This document shows positions 17,878 to 27,776 of a stretch of 64,000 nucleotides of DNA, piece by piece. The translations under genes and the position numbers were made by a program. The notes beneath the pieces are model-generated. The model saw only the letters and a program-made list of their open reading frames with translations, had not been told where the DNA came from and did no database searches. The DNA comes from Berkiella sp964496435 (lineage in GTDB: Bacteria; Pseudomonadota; Gammaproteobacteria; Berkiellales; Berkiellaceae). Every line of letters starts with the position of its first letter. Position 1 is the stretch's first letter. Where the stretch lies: the NCBI GenBank assembly GCA_964496435.1, contig CAZBZP010000020.1, positions 1-64,000 of the forward strand. The letters run 5' to 3'.

Positions 17878-19332
17878 CTAATAACCTATCATTTTTGCAA
17901 TAAAGCGAAATACCTTAAATTTATGCTCGGAATAGTGGGACCAAACAGGGAGGAGATCCATAAGCATAAATCTTCTTCTTTCAACCCGCGCTTTAGCATG
18001 AGAGAAGGTTTTGAAGCCATGCTTACCTACGTAGGAACCAAATCCACTTTGACCCACCCCTCCAAAGGGAAGATGCTTGTTCGTGATGTGCATAATGCAG
18101 TCATTAACACAGCCGCCCCCGAATGATAGGGTATTGTTGACCTTTTGAATGTAGGCTTTGTTTTTAGAGAAGTGATACAAAGCTAAGGGTTTAGGTAATT
18201 TTCTTAAACCGCTCATGAGTATATCTAAGTCTTTGTAAACAATGATGGGGAGAATGGGACCAAAGATTTCATCTTGCATTATCTTTTCATTCAATGAGTC
18301 AATTTCAACCAAAGTAGGCTCAATCTTTAATTTTTCTGCATCATAATTGCCGCCAAAAAATATTTTAGCGTCATTCAAAATGTTGGCCAATCTTTCGAAT
18401 TGTTTTAAATTGATGATTTTAGCGTAGTGTTCATTATTAAGAGGTTCACTACCATATAATTTTATAATTTGCTCTTCTAAGGCCTTGATGAGTTCATTCT
18501 TGCGTGAAATATGAACAAAAACATAATCAGGGGCAACGCAAGTTTGACCTGCGTTCATAAACTTACCCCATGCAATTCTCTTAGCCGCAAGCGAGATATT
18601 TGCAGATTCATCAACAATTACAGGATTTTTGCCGCCTAGCTCAAGCACGACGGGCGTTAAGCTTTCTGCTGCTGACTTCATAATATTCTTGCCTACTTCA
18701 GCATTGCCAGTATAAAAAATGAAATCAAAGCCAGCCTTGGTTAATTCTGCTGTTTTGGCAGCATCACAGTCAAGCACGTATAGATATTCTTGTGGGAAGT
18801 TTTGATTTATCATCTCGATAATAACATCATTTATGTAAGGAGATGATGGGGAACATTTCAATACAACACAGTTTCCTGCACTAATAGCATTGATAAGCGG
18901 TCTCATTGAAAGTAAAAATGGGAAATTCCATGGCGAAATAATTAAGCAACTACCATAGGGTTCGTGATAAATTTTTGAAGTTGCAGGTGTTATGAAAAAG
19001 CTGCCGTCTTCATAGGTGGGTTTAACCCAAGATTTTAATTTTTTGATGCTGTAATTAATCTCATTGATAATCAACATCGTTTCTAATATATAACTCTCCA
19101 TTGGAGAGCGTCCTAGTTCCTTGCTTAAGGCATCTAGAATTGCATCCTCATATTGACGAATAATTTTTTTCAATCTTTTTAATTGATGAATTCTAAATTC
19201 AATGTTTTTAGTAACATCGCTATTGAAGTATTCCTTCTGCGTGCTGACAATAAGCGCTAGCTCGTTGTCGCTGTGTTCATCTTTATGTTTAACAACTTGA
19301 TTTTTTGCAGCCAGGACGATTTGAGTCGACAT
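17878..19332 (-). CDS. Aldehyde dehydrogenase family protein (ALDH3-like)
   Basis: 484 residues. NAD(P)-dependent oxidation of aldehydes to acids. The general-base Glu is in ELGGKNP near residue 231 and the nucleophile Cys in NAGQTCVAPDY near 265; KCSPSSPY marks the cofactor site. A late CIMHITNKHLPFGGVGQSGFG segment places it with class 3/fatty aldehyde dehydrogenases. The C-terminus has a short hydrophobic-basic extension (FMLMDLLPVW...FIAKMIGY) as in membrane-associated fatty aldehyde dehydrogenases. The ATG has GGGAG upstream. Confidence 0.92.
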   Translation of the reverse strand: MSTQIVLAAKNQVVKHKDEHSDNELALIVSTQKEYFNSDVTKNIEFRIHQLKRLKKIIRQYEDAILDALSKELGRSPMESYILETMLIINEINYSIKKLKSWVKPTYEDGSFFITPATSKIYHEPYGSCLIISPWNFPFLLSMRPLINAISAGNCVVLKCSPSSPYINDVIIEMINQNFPQEYLYVLDCDAAKTAELTKAGFDFIFYTGNAEVGKNIMKSAAESLTPVVLELGGKNPVIVDESANISLAAKRIAWGKFMNAGQTCVAPDYVFVHISRKNELIKALEEQIIKLYGSEPLNNEHYAKIINLKQFERLANILNDAKIFFGGNYDAEKLKIEPTLVEIDSLNEKIMQDEIFGPILPIIVYKDLDILMSGLRKLPKPLALYHFSKNKAYIQKVNNTLSFGGGCVNDCIMHITNKHLPFGGVGQSGFGSYVGKHGFKTFSHAKARVERRRFMLMDLLPVWSHYSEHKFKVFRFIAKMIGY

Positions 19333-19424
19333 TGAATTCTCCCTACGTTCAAGAAATACAGCAAAGCCCGCATTCTTGTGAAGCAGACAAACTTGTTATC
19401 GACAGTATTTATTAAAAGTTGAAG

Positions 19425-19456
19425 AACTCCTTTCCCTTATATAAGAGAAAGGAGTT
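19425..19456 (-). terminator. Terminator-like hairpin downstream of the cysteine-rich gene
   Basis: AACTCCTTTC and GAAAGGAGTT make a 10-bp stem. Read on the minus strand it follows the stop of the cysteine-rich gene and runs into CTTCAACTTTTAATA, a broken T-tract. It also separates that gene from the aldehyde dehydrogenase gene. Confidence 0.6.
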
Positions 19457-19480
19457 ATAGAGGCTGTTCGAATAGGAGAA

Positions 19481-19879
19481 TTACTTTCCTGACTTTTCTT
19501 CTGCAGGATGTTCAGGCATTTTTGATGGACGACATGCAACATCACCGTGGGGTGTTTTTATACAGCTACCTTCAACGGCATTGTTTTGCATTCCTGTAAA
19601 TGAACAAGTATCACCTTCTTTTTTGCCAGAGCAAGCATCCAAAGCAACTTTTGGTGCTTTAGGAACACAAGCCAATTCTCCGCTTTGCATTTGAAAGCAA
19701 TTGCCCTCATGTGACATTCCTCTTGGGCCTGTGAATGAGCAAGCATCCATCTTGGCTTTACCACTGCAAGCATCAAGCGATTCCTTGGGGGGCATGGGGT
19801 GTTGTCCTGGGTTAGCATTTGCAAAAGCACTGATATAAAATACACTCAAAACAATTGCTGACAGCGTTTTAATCTTCAT
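19481..19879 (-). CDS. Secreted cysteine-rich protein with two internal repeats
   Basis: 132 residues with a signal peptide (cut near ANA-NPG, residue 22). The mature protein has two copies of a module of about 35 residues: LDACSGKxxxDxCSFTG, then EGxC and an ACxP end, giving four Cys each at residues 38-72 and 80-113. The even count and spacing suggest two small disulfide-bonded domains in the periplasm or outside. Similar Cys-rich modules occur in small secreted proteins of many gammaproteobacteria; no function is known to me. Confidence 0.78.
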   Translation of the reverse strand: MKIKTLSAIVLSVFYISAFANANPGQHPMPPKESLDACSGKAKMDACSFTGPRGMSHEGNCFQMQSGELACVPKAPKVALDACSGKKEGDTCSFTGMQNNAVEGSCIKTPHGDVACRPSKMPEHPAEEKSGK

Positions 19880-19993
19880 AGAATACTCACTTATTGGAAA
19901 ATGATGTTAGGCCACAGTAATACAAGCGTAGACGTATTTTCCTTATTTCGTGGCTTAAAACAGAAAAAGTGAGTGTAATTACTACATAGGGTT

Positions 19994-21787
19994 ATGAATA
20001 TGCTAAAAAGTACTTCTAAGACACCACTTTTCATATTAATGATATGTACCATGCTTGGGCCAATAGGGATAACCGCAGCAGCCATGAACACAACAACGCA
20101 GGATAACCAAACTAAAGCAAAACTTCGAGAACTGGCTAATGAATACGAAAAATCCCTTTTTGAACGCTCCCCAGAGACGGCACTCTATTGGGGCAGAAAG
20201 GATGCTGCTTTAGATAGGTTCACCGATAGATCACAAGCAGCGCTTAATGCTTGGCATCAAAAGCAAGACAAGCTATTAGCTGAACTCAACGCTTTATCAG
20301 AGAATGAATTAAAAGGTGCAACAGAATATCAAAGCTATCAACTTCTTAAACAAACGATAGAAAATGAAGTAGCTGAAAGAATATGCCATGAAGAACTTTG
20401 GAATGTAAATCCGATGCTTGGGTGGCAGAATATTTCAGCTATGGTAGCAGAAAAACAGCCCGTGGGGACAAAGGAAAATAGAAATGCTGCCCTAAAACGA
20501 TGGCATACATTTTCCAAAGTAACCGAAGATGAAATTAACAATCTCAAAATGGGCATCAAAGAAGGTTACACAGCTCCCAAGCCAGTAGTGCAGCGTGTTT
20601 TAAAACAAATTGCAATTATGATTAATACGCCAATTGAACAGTCACCCTATTTTGAATTTGCCAAAAGAGATGGCGACGCTACCTTTAAAAATGAAGTTGC
20701 GAACTTAATTGAAAAAGAAATAAACCCTTCCTTAAAGCACTACGCTACCTTTCTAGAGCAAGAATACTTAAGCCATGCTCGAGATAAAGTTGGGGTATCT
20801 GCATTACCCCATGGCGAGCAATGCTATAAAGCCAAAATATTAAAAAATACAACTTTAAATATAGATTCCAAGCATATTTTCGACTATGGTCAAAACCATA
20901 TGCAACAAATACAGAGGGAAGTTGCAGCAATAGGTCAGCGCGAATTTTCTATTCAAAACATTTCCGACGTGTTTCGCATGGCAAAAGATAAATCGCGCCA
21001 TTCCTTTCAAAATGAACAAGAAATTTTGGATTACAATATGGCCGCCCTTGAAAGGGTTAAATCTAAAATATTAGCGTGGTTTGAAAAGATGCCAAAAATA
21101 GAAGGCGTTGTTAAACCTTATCCTTTGCATCGCGCCCAAACAGGCGCGTCTGGTGAGTATCATCCACCCAGCGATGATGGCAAACGTCCAGGCATTTTCT
21201 ATATCAACACATATCAACCCGAACAAAAAAGCCGTCTTGATCAAGAAGCGACATTATTCCATGAGCTTATTCCTGGCCATCATTTTCAAATTACCCTGGT
21301 GATGGAAGATAAAGCTCAATTAAGCCTCAATAAATATTTATGGAATTCAGGATATGGTGAGGGGTGGGCGCTTTACACAGAAAGGCTTGCTGATGAAATG
21401 GGCTTATATAGCGATGATATTTCTCGTTTGGGTATGCTTTCGAATGAAGCACTCAGAACAGCACGTTTAGTTGTTGATCCAGGTTTGCATATGATGAACT
21501 GGTCCAGACAACAAGCCATTGATTATCTAAAACAACATACAGCAATGGAAGATAATATTATAGAAGCTGAAGTTGATAGGTATATCATTATGCCTGGGCA
21601 GGCAACCTCTTATATGTTAGGAAAGCGTGAAATTGAAAATTTACGGCATACTGCAAGCGCGAAATTAGGGGATAAATTCGATATTCGACAATTTCATTAT
21701 CAGGTGCTCAAGAACGGTACGGTAACCTTACCTATGCTTCGTTCACAAGTTGAAGAGTGGATTAGCATGCAACAAGATGCTTCTTGA
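19994..21787 (+). CDS. DUF885 family zinc metallopeptidase-like protein
   Basis: 597 residues. An N-terminal hydrophobic stretch (FILMICTMLGPIGITAAA) looks like a signal peptide, so it is periplasmic or secreted. The DUF885 zinc motif is FHELIPGHHFQ near residue 421, followed by GYGEGWALYTERLADEMG, which supplies the third ligand Glu. Further family signatures are FYINTYQPEQKSR and MPGQATSYMLGKREI. DUF885 proteins are HExxH peptidases of the M3-like group; the substrate is unknown. Divergent from the cysteine-rich gene. Confidence 0.9.
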   Translation: MNMLKSTSKTPLFILMICTMLGPIGITAAAMNTTTQDNQTKAKLRELANEYEKSLFERSPETALYWGRKDAALDRFTDRSQAALNAWHQKQDKLLAELNALSENELKGATEYQSYQLLKQTIENEVAERICHEELWNVNPMLGWQNISAMVAEKQPVGTKENRNAALKRWHTFSKVTEDEINNLKMGIKEGYTAPKPVVQRVLKQIAIMINTPIEQSPYFEFAKRDGDATFKNEVANLIEKEINPSLKHYATFLEQEYLSHARDKVGVSALPHGEQCYKAKILKNTTLNIDSKHIFDYGQNHMQQIQREVAAIGQREFSIQNISDVFRMAKDKSRHSFQNEQEILDYNMAALERVKSKILAWFEKMPKIEGVVKPYPLHRAQTGASGEYHPPSDDGKRPGIFYINTYQPEQKSRLDQEATLFHELIPGHHFQITLVMEDKAQLSLNKYLWNSGYGEGWALYTERLADEMGLYSDDISRLGMLSNEALRTARLVVDPGLHMMNWSRQQAIDYLKQHTAMEDNIIEAEVDRYIIMPGQATSYMLGKREIENLRHTASAKLGDKFDIRQFHYQVLKNGTVTLPMLRSQVEEWISMQQDAS

Positions 21788-21841
21788 ACATCAGTTCAAG
21801 AGCATCTAAGCAAACTTTTCAGTGATGACACTGATGAGCAC

Positions 21842-22159
21842 TTAAAAAGGTTTATTTTTTGTTGAAGTAGCTGTTGGGCTAGGCGTTAATGCGTCGCATG
21901 CTTCTTCAATTTCTGCATAGTTGAAGGAGCTTATATCATTTTCTTTGCATTTAGCTAAAGCATTTTTTATGTTCTCAAAGGTTTCAGGAGAGGGCAATTT
22001 TTTAAATTCAGTAACGGCGCTGTGTAAGCCTTGGACCTGCGTATTTTCAAAAGTTATTACGCCTTTTTTGATGCTACAGCGATGCACAGAAAAGCCTTGA
22101 TTTATTAGCTTTAGGGCCTGTGTAATTAAATCATGAGAAGGAGTAGGAGAGTTTTTCAT
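21842..22159 (-). CDS. Small orphan protein next to the giant kinase gene
   Basis: About 105 residues from ATG 22159 (MKNSPTPSHD), preferred over an upstream in-frame ATG at 22204 because the extra 15 residues are hydrophobic and out of character. Soluble and mixed alpha/beta by composition, with a Ser/Thr/Pro-rich C-terminus (ALTPSPTATSTKNKPF). It lies just downstream of the 1804-residue kinase gene on the same strand, 78 bases away, so it may be co-transcribed. No family recognised. Confidence 0.55.
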   Translation of the reverse strand: MKNSPTPSHDLITQALKLINQGFSVHRCSIKKGVITFENTQVQGLHSAVTEFKKLPSPETFENIKNALAKCKENDISSFNYAEIEEACDALTPSPTATSTKNKPF

Positions 22160-22236
22160 CGTAAAGCACCATAACTCATTTAATATGTTTAAGCATAATA
22201 GCACAAAAAGTGAAAGATTCTATTTGATTATACACC

Positions 22237-25200
22237 TTATTGTCCCAGCCTTTTTGTTTTCTTGTCTGTATTGTTTTCCTCAGCCCCTTTTGAGATATCT
22301 GCTTTAACTAATTTTGCTTTATCTGTTTTATCTACTTTATCTGCTGAATTGTTATATCCATATGTTAAGCCAGAATCATAGTCAGATTGTTTGGCGTTTT
22401 CATTTTGACTCTGTGGTTTTGCTTTGCTATTTTGAAGCTCAGTTAGCTTTATGCTAAAATTTACGGATACTTCTAGCCATTTGCTGTTATGTTCCATTAG
22501 CGCTGGTAAAGTTAGGTTATTGATCAATTCATTTACTTTGGCTTTTTCATTTTGACGAGGTAAATAATTAGGATCACCGTGCGCTTGCATTTTTATATGT
22601 ATTAAAGATTTTTCTAATAATTGTGTTGCACCGACAAGATCCTTATTTTGTGAACATTCTGCTAATTTCCTTAAAAAGGGGCTTTGCAAATCTTGTTCAT
22701 CCATCTTAACGTTTGCAGTAGTTTCTGTTATTTGGGGTGAAATAACAGGTGTCGTTTTTGCTTGTTCTGAAACAGTTTCCGTTTTTTTATCATTCTGTTG
22801 AACTTCTGCTGATCTTACAAGGGAATCAATTTCCGCAAATATCTTGTCAGCTTCATTTAATTGCGTCTCACTTTCTGCTTTAGGGCTGGTGCTCTTATTT
22901 TGGGCAGGCACGGGGGGCTCTGTGTTAGCGTGGGCAGCTAGACTTGCAAATACTTCATCAAGAGCTTGCTCAGATGGTGAAGGCTGTGGTTGCTTGTTCA
23001 GCACGACTTGTGGAGAGCTTGGTTTTTCCATTGTGGATGAGACAGTTGCTGATTGTTCAATATTCATGGCCTTTTTATAATCTACAATCATTGCTTGAAG
23101 GCGCATTTTAATATCGGCAGCTTCTGGCCTATTATTTACGTTCAAATCATTCATTTCATTTAATAGTTGCATCATTTGATTAATTGTTCGTACGTGTGGA
23201 TTATTATCATCATTTTTAAATCTAAAGTTTTCAAGGTATGTTTGTGTTAATACATCTCTTAGCATCTCGCCAACTTGTGGTGTTGGAACATCTTCGCGGT
23301 AAGCATCACTATTATGTTTCACCAGCTCATGATGCATTAGCAACCCACAGGTTCTTCCTAAAGCATATATATCCTGTTTTGTTGAAACTTTTTCTTTGTA
23401 ATCATCATGAAAATGTTCAGGTGAGAAGTTATGAGGGCTGCCTTCGCACATTTCTGATGGGGAGCCTAAAGTAGGATCATCCATACGTTTTGCAAGTCCA
23501 AAATCAATGATTCTCAATTCACCTTTATGAGCATCATACAAGAAGTTTTCAGCTTTAATATCTCTGTGTAAAATGCCTTTACTATGTACATTTTCAACAG
23601 CCACGGTCATTTTTTCAAATAGCTCTAAATACCGCAAGACATCAAATTGCTCAAGATCTGTACTTGTGGAAACTTCAGTTGGTGGTTTTTGCTGCTCTGC
23701 TAATTTATCTAATGATGAAGGTAACTTAGCTTCATCGTTTTCTTTGGTGCCATGGACGGAGTCTTCATAGGCTGTGTAGTCAACTTTAAAATCATAATTT
23801 GCAAAGAAATTGGGCGGTTGATGCTTTTGATTGTCTGTGTTGATGGCAATGGAGCCCACATTATCACTAAAGGCAGTAGAACTTACATTGTCTTTGATGG
23901 CTGTGGAGCTTAGGTTGTCATTTAATTTTGTGGAGCTTAGGTTATCATTTAATTTTGTGGAGCTTAGGTTATCATTTAATTTTGTAGAGCTTAGGTCATC
24001 ATTTAATTTTGTGGAGCTTAGGTTATCATTTAATTTTGTAGAGCTTAGGTTATCATTTATTTTTGCAGAGCTTAGATTATCATTTATTTTCGTAGAGCTT
24101 AGGTCGTCATTTATTTTAATAGAGCTTAAATTGTCTATATTTGTGCTGTTGTTTGAGACCTTATCATTATTTGTTGCTTCAACATTTTCATTTAACACTT
24201 TATTCTTTGGTGCATCACTTGCCAAAGCATATTTAGGAGGCTCAGTAAGAACTTTGTGATCTATCAGCATATCACCAAAATGCAGTCCAAATTGTTCGTT
24301 AAAACGCATTTCATCTCGGATATCATCCAGTTTTGATACTTCTTCCTGGAACACATTCTGTATTTTAACAGCATAAAATCCTTTCTCAGCTACTGGACCA
24401 TCTTTATTTGGAACTTCAATTGCTTGAATGACTTTAACAGTACCATATCCACCTTGTCCCAAAACGGTTGGATTAATGACAAAAATATTGCCATTATTAT
24501 CTTTAAAAGCATCAAAACCTATCTTTTGTCCTTCTTGTGGGTGCCCTGTAGGAAAAGTAGAATCGGCCGTAATTTCCTGTAAACTATTATCTTGCTTAAA
24601 TAATTGAATAATATGTTCTCTTGTTTCTTGGCTTGCCAGATAACCTGCATTAGGGATCACATCTTCAGGATCGACCGAACGTGGTATTCCAAGTTCCTTT
24701 TGTTTGTCTGTTAATGTTGATTTAGCTGGGGAGAACATGGCATAACTCGTAATTTGTTCGCCTAATTCATCTCCTAAAATAGGCATAACAGAGTAAAACT
24801 GTGTTTTTCTTTCATACTTGGCTTCCTGAATAAGAACGAGCTCTTCTTTTTTAACTTCTTGATTATTGTCTGCTTGTTCTTTTAACTTTTCAGGAGAGGG
24901 TACGCCTATGCCGTTGGCAGCTAATACACCTTTTTGAAGCGCTTGCACACGCTCTGCAGATACTTGACAAAGATCATTATAATTTTGAAGAGCTGCTTCT
25001 CTTGAAGTTTTATCTTTGATTTTAGATATTTGATTCAAAACCATTTTTTCTGTTTTTTGATCTAAGACAACAGGTCCTTTATTTTGATCAAGCGCTTGCT
25101 TAAAATTTGCGAGGGCGTCTTTCAAATTGTCGCCCTTGATTTCAATCGTTTTGTCTTTTAGTTCTTGCTTAATTTTTGCTTCAATTGATAAGCCTTTGCT

Positions 25201-27651
25201 AAAATCTGCTTTGTTAAGATCAACATTTGACTCCAAAGTTGATTCTTTGTTACTTGTAGCAGAAATATTTTTTAAAGTTGAGGTCACCGCTGAGGTGGCT
25301 GTTGTGACACCCATTTGTATACCGGCAGGAATAGCGAGTACCGCAAGGGCAGGCGCAGCGACGACAGCAGCCCCAATTTTAAACGCAGTAGAAGGTCTTG
25401 AGTTCGCATAGCCAACAAAAGAGGTTAGTTCTTTAAAAGTTTTCTCAGGATTTGATAGTTTTTTTATGGAGGTAACTAATCCACCTGCAATTGCAATCGG
25501 GACTATAGCGGCTCCTGCTGCAATTATTTTAGGAGCAGAAGCCTCTTTATCAAGTGCAAGCGTATTAACGCACCAGCCTCCGGCAGTTTTAATGGGGTTA
25601 AATCTACCAATTTTTTTCAAAATCGTATCATTCGGATCTTTAACAGCTGCTTGGTACTTTAAAGCATTATTCATCACCATTTGGGGATTACCAATAGCGC
25701 CAAGTGCTTTGTTTTGAAACTGTGATTTTAAATGTGGCCCCTGCGCGCCTGCTTCTAATATGCGTCCAACGGTTACTGAGCAATTATTTGTATCTAGATC
25801 AAAGTTTTTTCCTTCAGTGGTTATTTTGTGCATTTCACTTAACATCGCTTCAACGTTCATTCCCTGGTCTAATCCTTGCTCAAAACCACCATCCTTTGAG
25901 AGCCTCATCTGCACTAAATTATCAGGAGGTGTACCATAAGTTGAAAAATTTCCATGGTCGCCAGCTAAAAAGGTAGACACCCCTGGTTCGATTTCCATCG
26001 CTTTATCTTTTGCAGCAACTATTTGTTTTTGAGCAAACTCTCTTAATTCAAGCGCTTCTTCTTTAGATATCTTTGTAAACTGATCGTTTCTTTTTTTGAC
26101 GTGATTATTGTGCCAATGGGTTTCGTGGGTAATTTGCTTTATCTTGTGTTTTGATAGGCCATCATCTACCAAGCGAGAAAATGCTGAATCCAAATCGTTG
26201 ATCACTTTTTTATCTAAATCTACGGTGTCATCTTTATTTTTAAAATTATCTTTATTTGTTTCTAAAATCTTATCAAGATGTTTAACGACATCTTCCCAAT
26301 CTGAAATGACATAGGAGTTTAAATATTCATATTTGTAATTATCTGAACTTTTTATTTCATTAGATTTTTGTTCTATCTCTTTCATTTCCTTTTGAATCAA
26401 CAATGCTTGTCTGTGTAAATCTTCTGATAATGGTTTTCCTTTGAGTTGATGCTTTATTTTTTTTAGTTCTTCATTTTTGCTAGCATGCTGTATCTGAAGC
26501 TCTTTAACTTTAGCGCGAGCTGTTGTTTCGCCAATTGCATTTTTGAGGGCTTTTTGCTGCTCAAAGATATTTCCTCTTTCTGCATTAATATCAGCTTCCT
26601 TTTGTTTAACTATTTTAAATAAATTATCAATCGTCCCAGTATTAAGTTGCTGGCCTTCTTGATAGTGTGTTTGCTCCCTCCAGTTTGGTATTTGTCTATC
26701 TAAAATGATAATTTCCGTTTTAGATAAACCTTTGCTAAAAATGCTATCTTGATCAAATTTTGCTTTTGAATCTTGTTGTATGTTGTTTAATGTTGATTTT
26801 TCAATTTTAATTGCTTTAACAATGTCAATTTCAGAAAGGTTTTGTATGTTTTCTGGAAAGATTTTTTTGAGATATTCTTGTTGCTTTGCGGGGTATTTGT
26901 TTAGGTTGAATGTATTTTCATTTATTTCGCTTTGTATTTTATTAAGGAGGGAAATATTATCTTGATGTTCCTTAATAAGATCTTTTTTATTCAGAATTTG
27001 CGCTTTTCTGATTTCACCATTCTGATTAAATTCCATTCTTTTTTTCATTTTGTCTTCAACGACAGATAAGCTATCCAGCGCTTCTGATAACATGACAGAT
27101 TGAGTATTTAGCGCTACATATTCTTTTTGAACGTTATTCAAATTGCGTTCATGATCAATAACTGTCGCACCATAGGTCATTTCTCTTTGACCTAGCTTAC
27201 CTCTGTGAATTCTTTGTTCGGGATTAATATAATCTTTAAATCTGGGGTCCCAGTCTACATTGACGCCAAATCGCTCGAGTCTGTTGTCACGATTGAGAGA
27301 AGAGGATAATGAAAAAGATGTTCCCTCGCCAGGAAACCAACTAAAATGAACAACATATACTTCTTCTTCTCTTACTTTTTCATTGCTATTTACATATTGT
27401 CCTTGTTCATTCAGTACAGCTTTATTGGTTTCAATTTTTTGCTTTTCATAAGGAATGGGTGGATCTTTCATGCAATATTGGCGGATCCATTCTCTTGTTT
27501 GTTCATTCGCTGGAAATGTAATACTTAAAGAAGCGTGACCTACGCTGCCACCAAATAATTTTGTGTCTGCATAATGCAACATGCCATTGCCAGCGCCTTC
27601 TTGCGTTCCCCATGTTGCCAGACTTACACCACATACCGTGCTTTTGACCAT
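22237..27651 (-). CDS. Giant protein with eukaryotic-type Ser/Thr kinase domain and repeat insertion
   Basis: 1804 residues. The N-terminus has GSVGHASLSI (His near 39) and YVVHFSWFPGEG; near 621 is NNCSVTVGR. This His-then-Cys order recalls permuted papain-like folds such as LRAT or PPPDE. Residues 150-560 are largely coiled coil. Two hydrophobic stretches lie near 708-726 and 756-785. The kinase: G-loop GQGGYGTV near 1064, YAVKI, HRDIKAEN near 1362, DFG near 1384, and SPEHF. Between the N-lobe and the catalytic loop (about 1170-1260) sits a run of nine-residue repeats, NDNLSSTKL and variants. The Pro/Gln-rich tail has further coiled coil. Catalytic residues are intact. A host-targeted effector is likely but inferred. 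Confidence 0.85.
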   Translation of the reverse strand: MVKSTVCGVSLATWGTQEGAGNGMLHYADTKLFGGSVGHASLSITFPANEQTREWIRQYCMKDPPIPYEKQKIETNKAVLNEQGQYVNSNEKVREEEVYVVHFSWFPGEGTSFSLSSSLNRDNRLERFGVNVDWDPRFKDYINPEQRIHRGKLGQREMTYGATVIDHERNLNNVQKEYVALNTQSVMLSEALDSLSVVEDKMKKRMEFNQNGEIRKAQILNKKDLIKEHQDNISLLNKIQSEINENTFNLNKYPAKQQEYLKKIFPENIQNLSEIDIVKAIKIEKSTLNNIQQDSKAKFDQDSIFSKGLSKTEIIILDRQIPNWREQTHYQEGQQLNTGTIDNLFKIVKQKEADINAERGNIFEQQKALKNAIGETTARAKVKELQIQHASKNEELKKIKHQLKGKPLSEDLHRQALLIQKEMKEIEQKSNEIKSSDNYKYEYLNSYVISDWEDVVKHLDKILETNKDNFKNKDDTVDLDKKVINDLDSAFSRLVDDGLSKHKIKQITHETHWHNNHVKKRNDQFTKISKEEALELREFAQKQIVAAKDKAMEIEPGVSTFLAGDHGNFSTYGTPPDNLVQMRLSKDGGFEQGLDQGMNVEAMLSEMHKITTEGKNFDLDTNNCSVTVGRILEAGAQGPHLKSQFQNKALGAIGNPQMVMNNALKYQAAVKDPNDTILKKIGRFNPIKTAGGWCVNTLALDKEASAPKIIAAGAAIVPIAIAGGLVTSIKKLSNPEKTFKELTSFVGYANSRPSTAFKIGAAVVAAPALAVLAIPAGIQMGVTTATSAVTSTLKNISATSNKESTLESNVDLNKADFSKGLSIEAKIKQELKDKTIEIKGDNLKDALANFKQALDQNKGPVVLDQKTEKMVLNQISKIKDKTSREAALQNYNDLCQVSAERVQALQKGVLAANGIGVPSPEKLKEQADNNQEVKKEELVLIQEAKYERKTQFYSVMPILGDELGEQITSYAMFSPAKSTLTDKQKELGIPRSVDPEDVIPNAGYLASQETREHIIQLFKQDNSLQEITADSTFPTGHPQEGQKIGFDAFKDNNGNIFVINPTVLGQGGYGTVKVIQAIEVPNKDGPVAEKGFYAVKIQNVFQEEVSKLDDIRDEMRFNEQFGLHFGDMLIDHKVLTEPPKYALASDAPKNKVLNENVEATNNDKVSNNSTNIDNLSSIKINDDLSSTKINDNLSSAKINDNLSSTKLNDNLSSTKLNDDLSSTKLNDNLSSTKLNDNLSSTKLNDNLSSTAIKDNVSSTAFSDNVGSIAINTDNQKHQPPNFFANYDFKVDYTAYEDSVHGTKENDEAKLPSSLDKLAEQQKPPTEVSTSTDLEQFDVLRYLELFEKMTVAVENVHSKGILHRDIKAENFLYDAHKGELRIIDFGLAKRMDDPTLGSPSEMCEGSPHNFSPEHFHDDYKEKVSTKQDIYALGRTCGLLMHHELVKHNSDAYREDVPTPQVGEMLRDVLTQTYLENFRFKNDDNNPHVRTINQMMQLLNEMNDLNVNNRPEAADIKMRLQAMIVDYKKAMNIEQSATVSSTMEKPSSPQVVLNKQPQPSPSEQALDEVFASLAAHANTEPPVPAQNKSTSPKAESETQLNEADKIFAEIDSLVRSAEVQQNDKKTETVSEQAKTTPVISPQITETTANVKMDEQDLQSPFLRKLAECSQNKDLVGATQLLEKSLIHIKMQAHGDPNYLPRQNEKAKVNELINNLTLPALMEHNSKWLEVSVNFSIKLTELQNSKAKPQSQNENAKQSDYDSGLTYGYNNSADKVDKTDKAKLVKADISKGAEENNTDKKTKRLGQ
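23860..24137 (-). repeat. 27-bp in-frame tandem repeats in the kinase gene
   Basis: About ten adjacent copies of a 27-bp unit coding NDNLSSTKL-type nonapeptides, without spacers. Central copies are nearly identical in DNA while the edge copies have drifted (KDNVSSTAF, SDNVGSIAI), the usual pattern of an array growing and shrinking by slippage. All copies keep the frame. Confidence 0.9.
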
Positions 27652-27776
27652 TTACCCCACCACAGACACGTGAGTATCAACGTAACCCGCGTTTTCTACT
27701 GCGCCGCAACCCTTTTATATAAAGACAAAAAGGCTGTGGGCATAGTTCAATAAAGGGTTAGAACAATCAGTGATGC

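Noticed and set aside
23860..24137. Regular 27-bp repeats looked like a CRISPR array
   Set aside because: The units are adjacent with no spacers, are in frame inside a long gene, and drift at the edges. No cas gene is near.
23831..24259. Open frame of 142 codons on the plus strand across the repeats
   Set aside because: It is the antisense of the in-frame repeats of the kinase gene; repeats without stops on one strand give long frames on the other.
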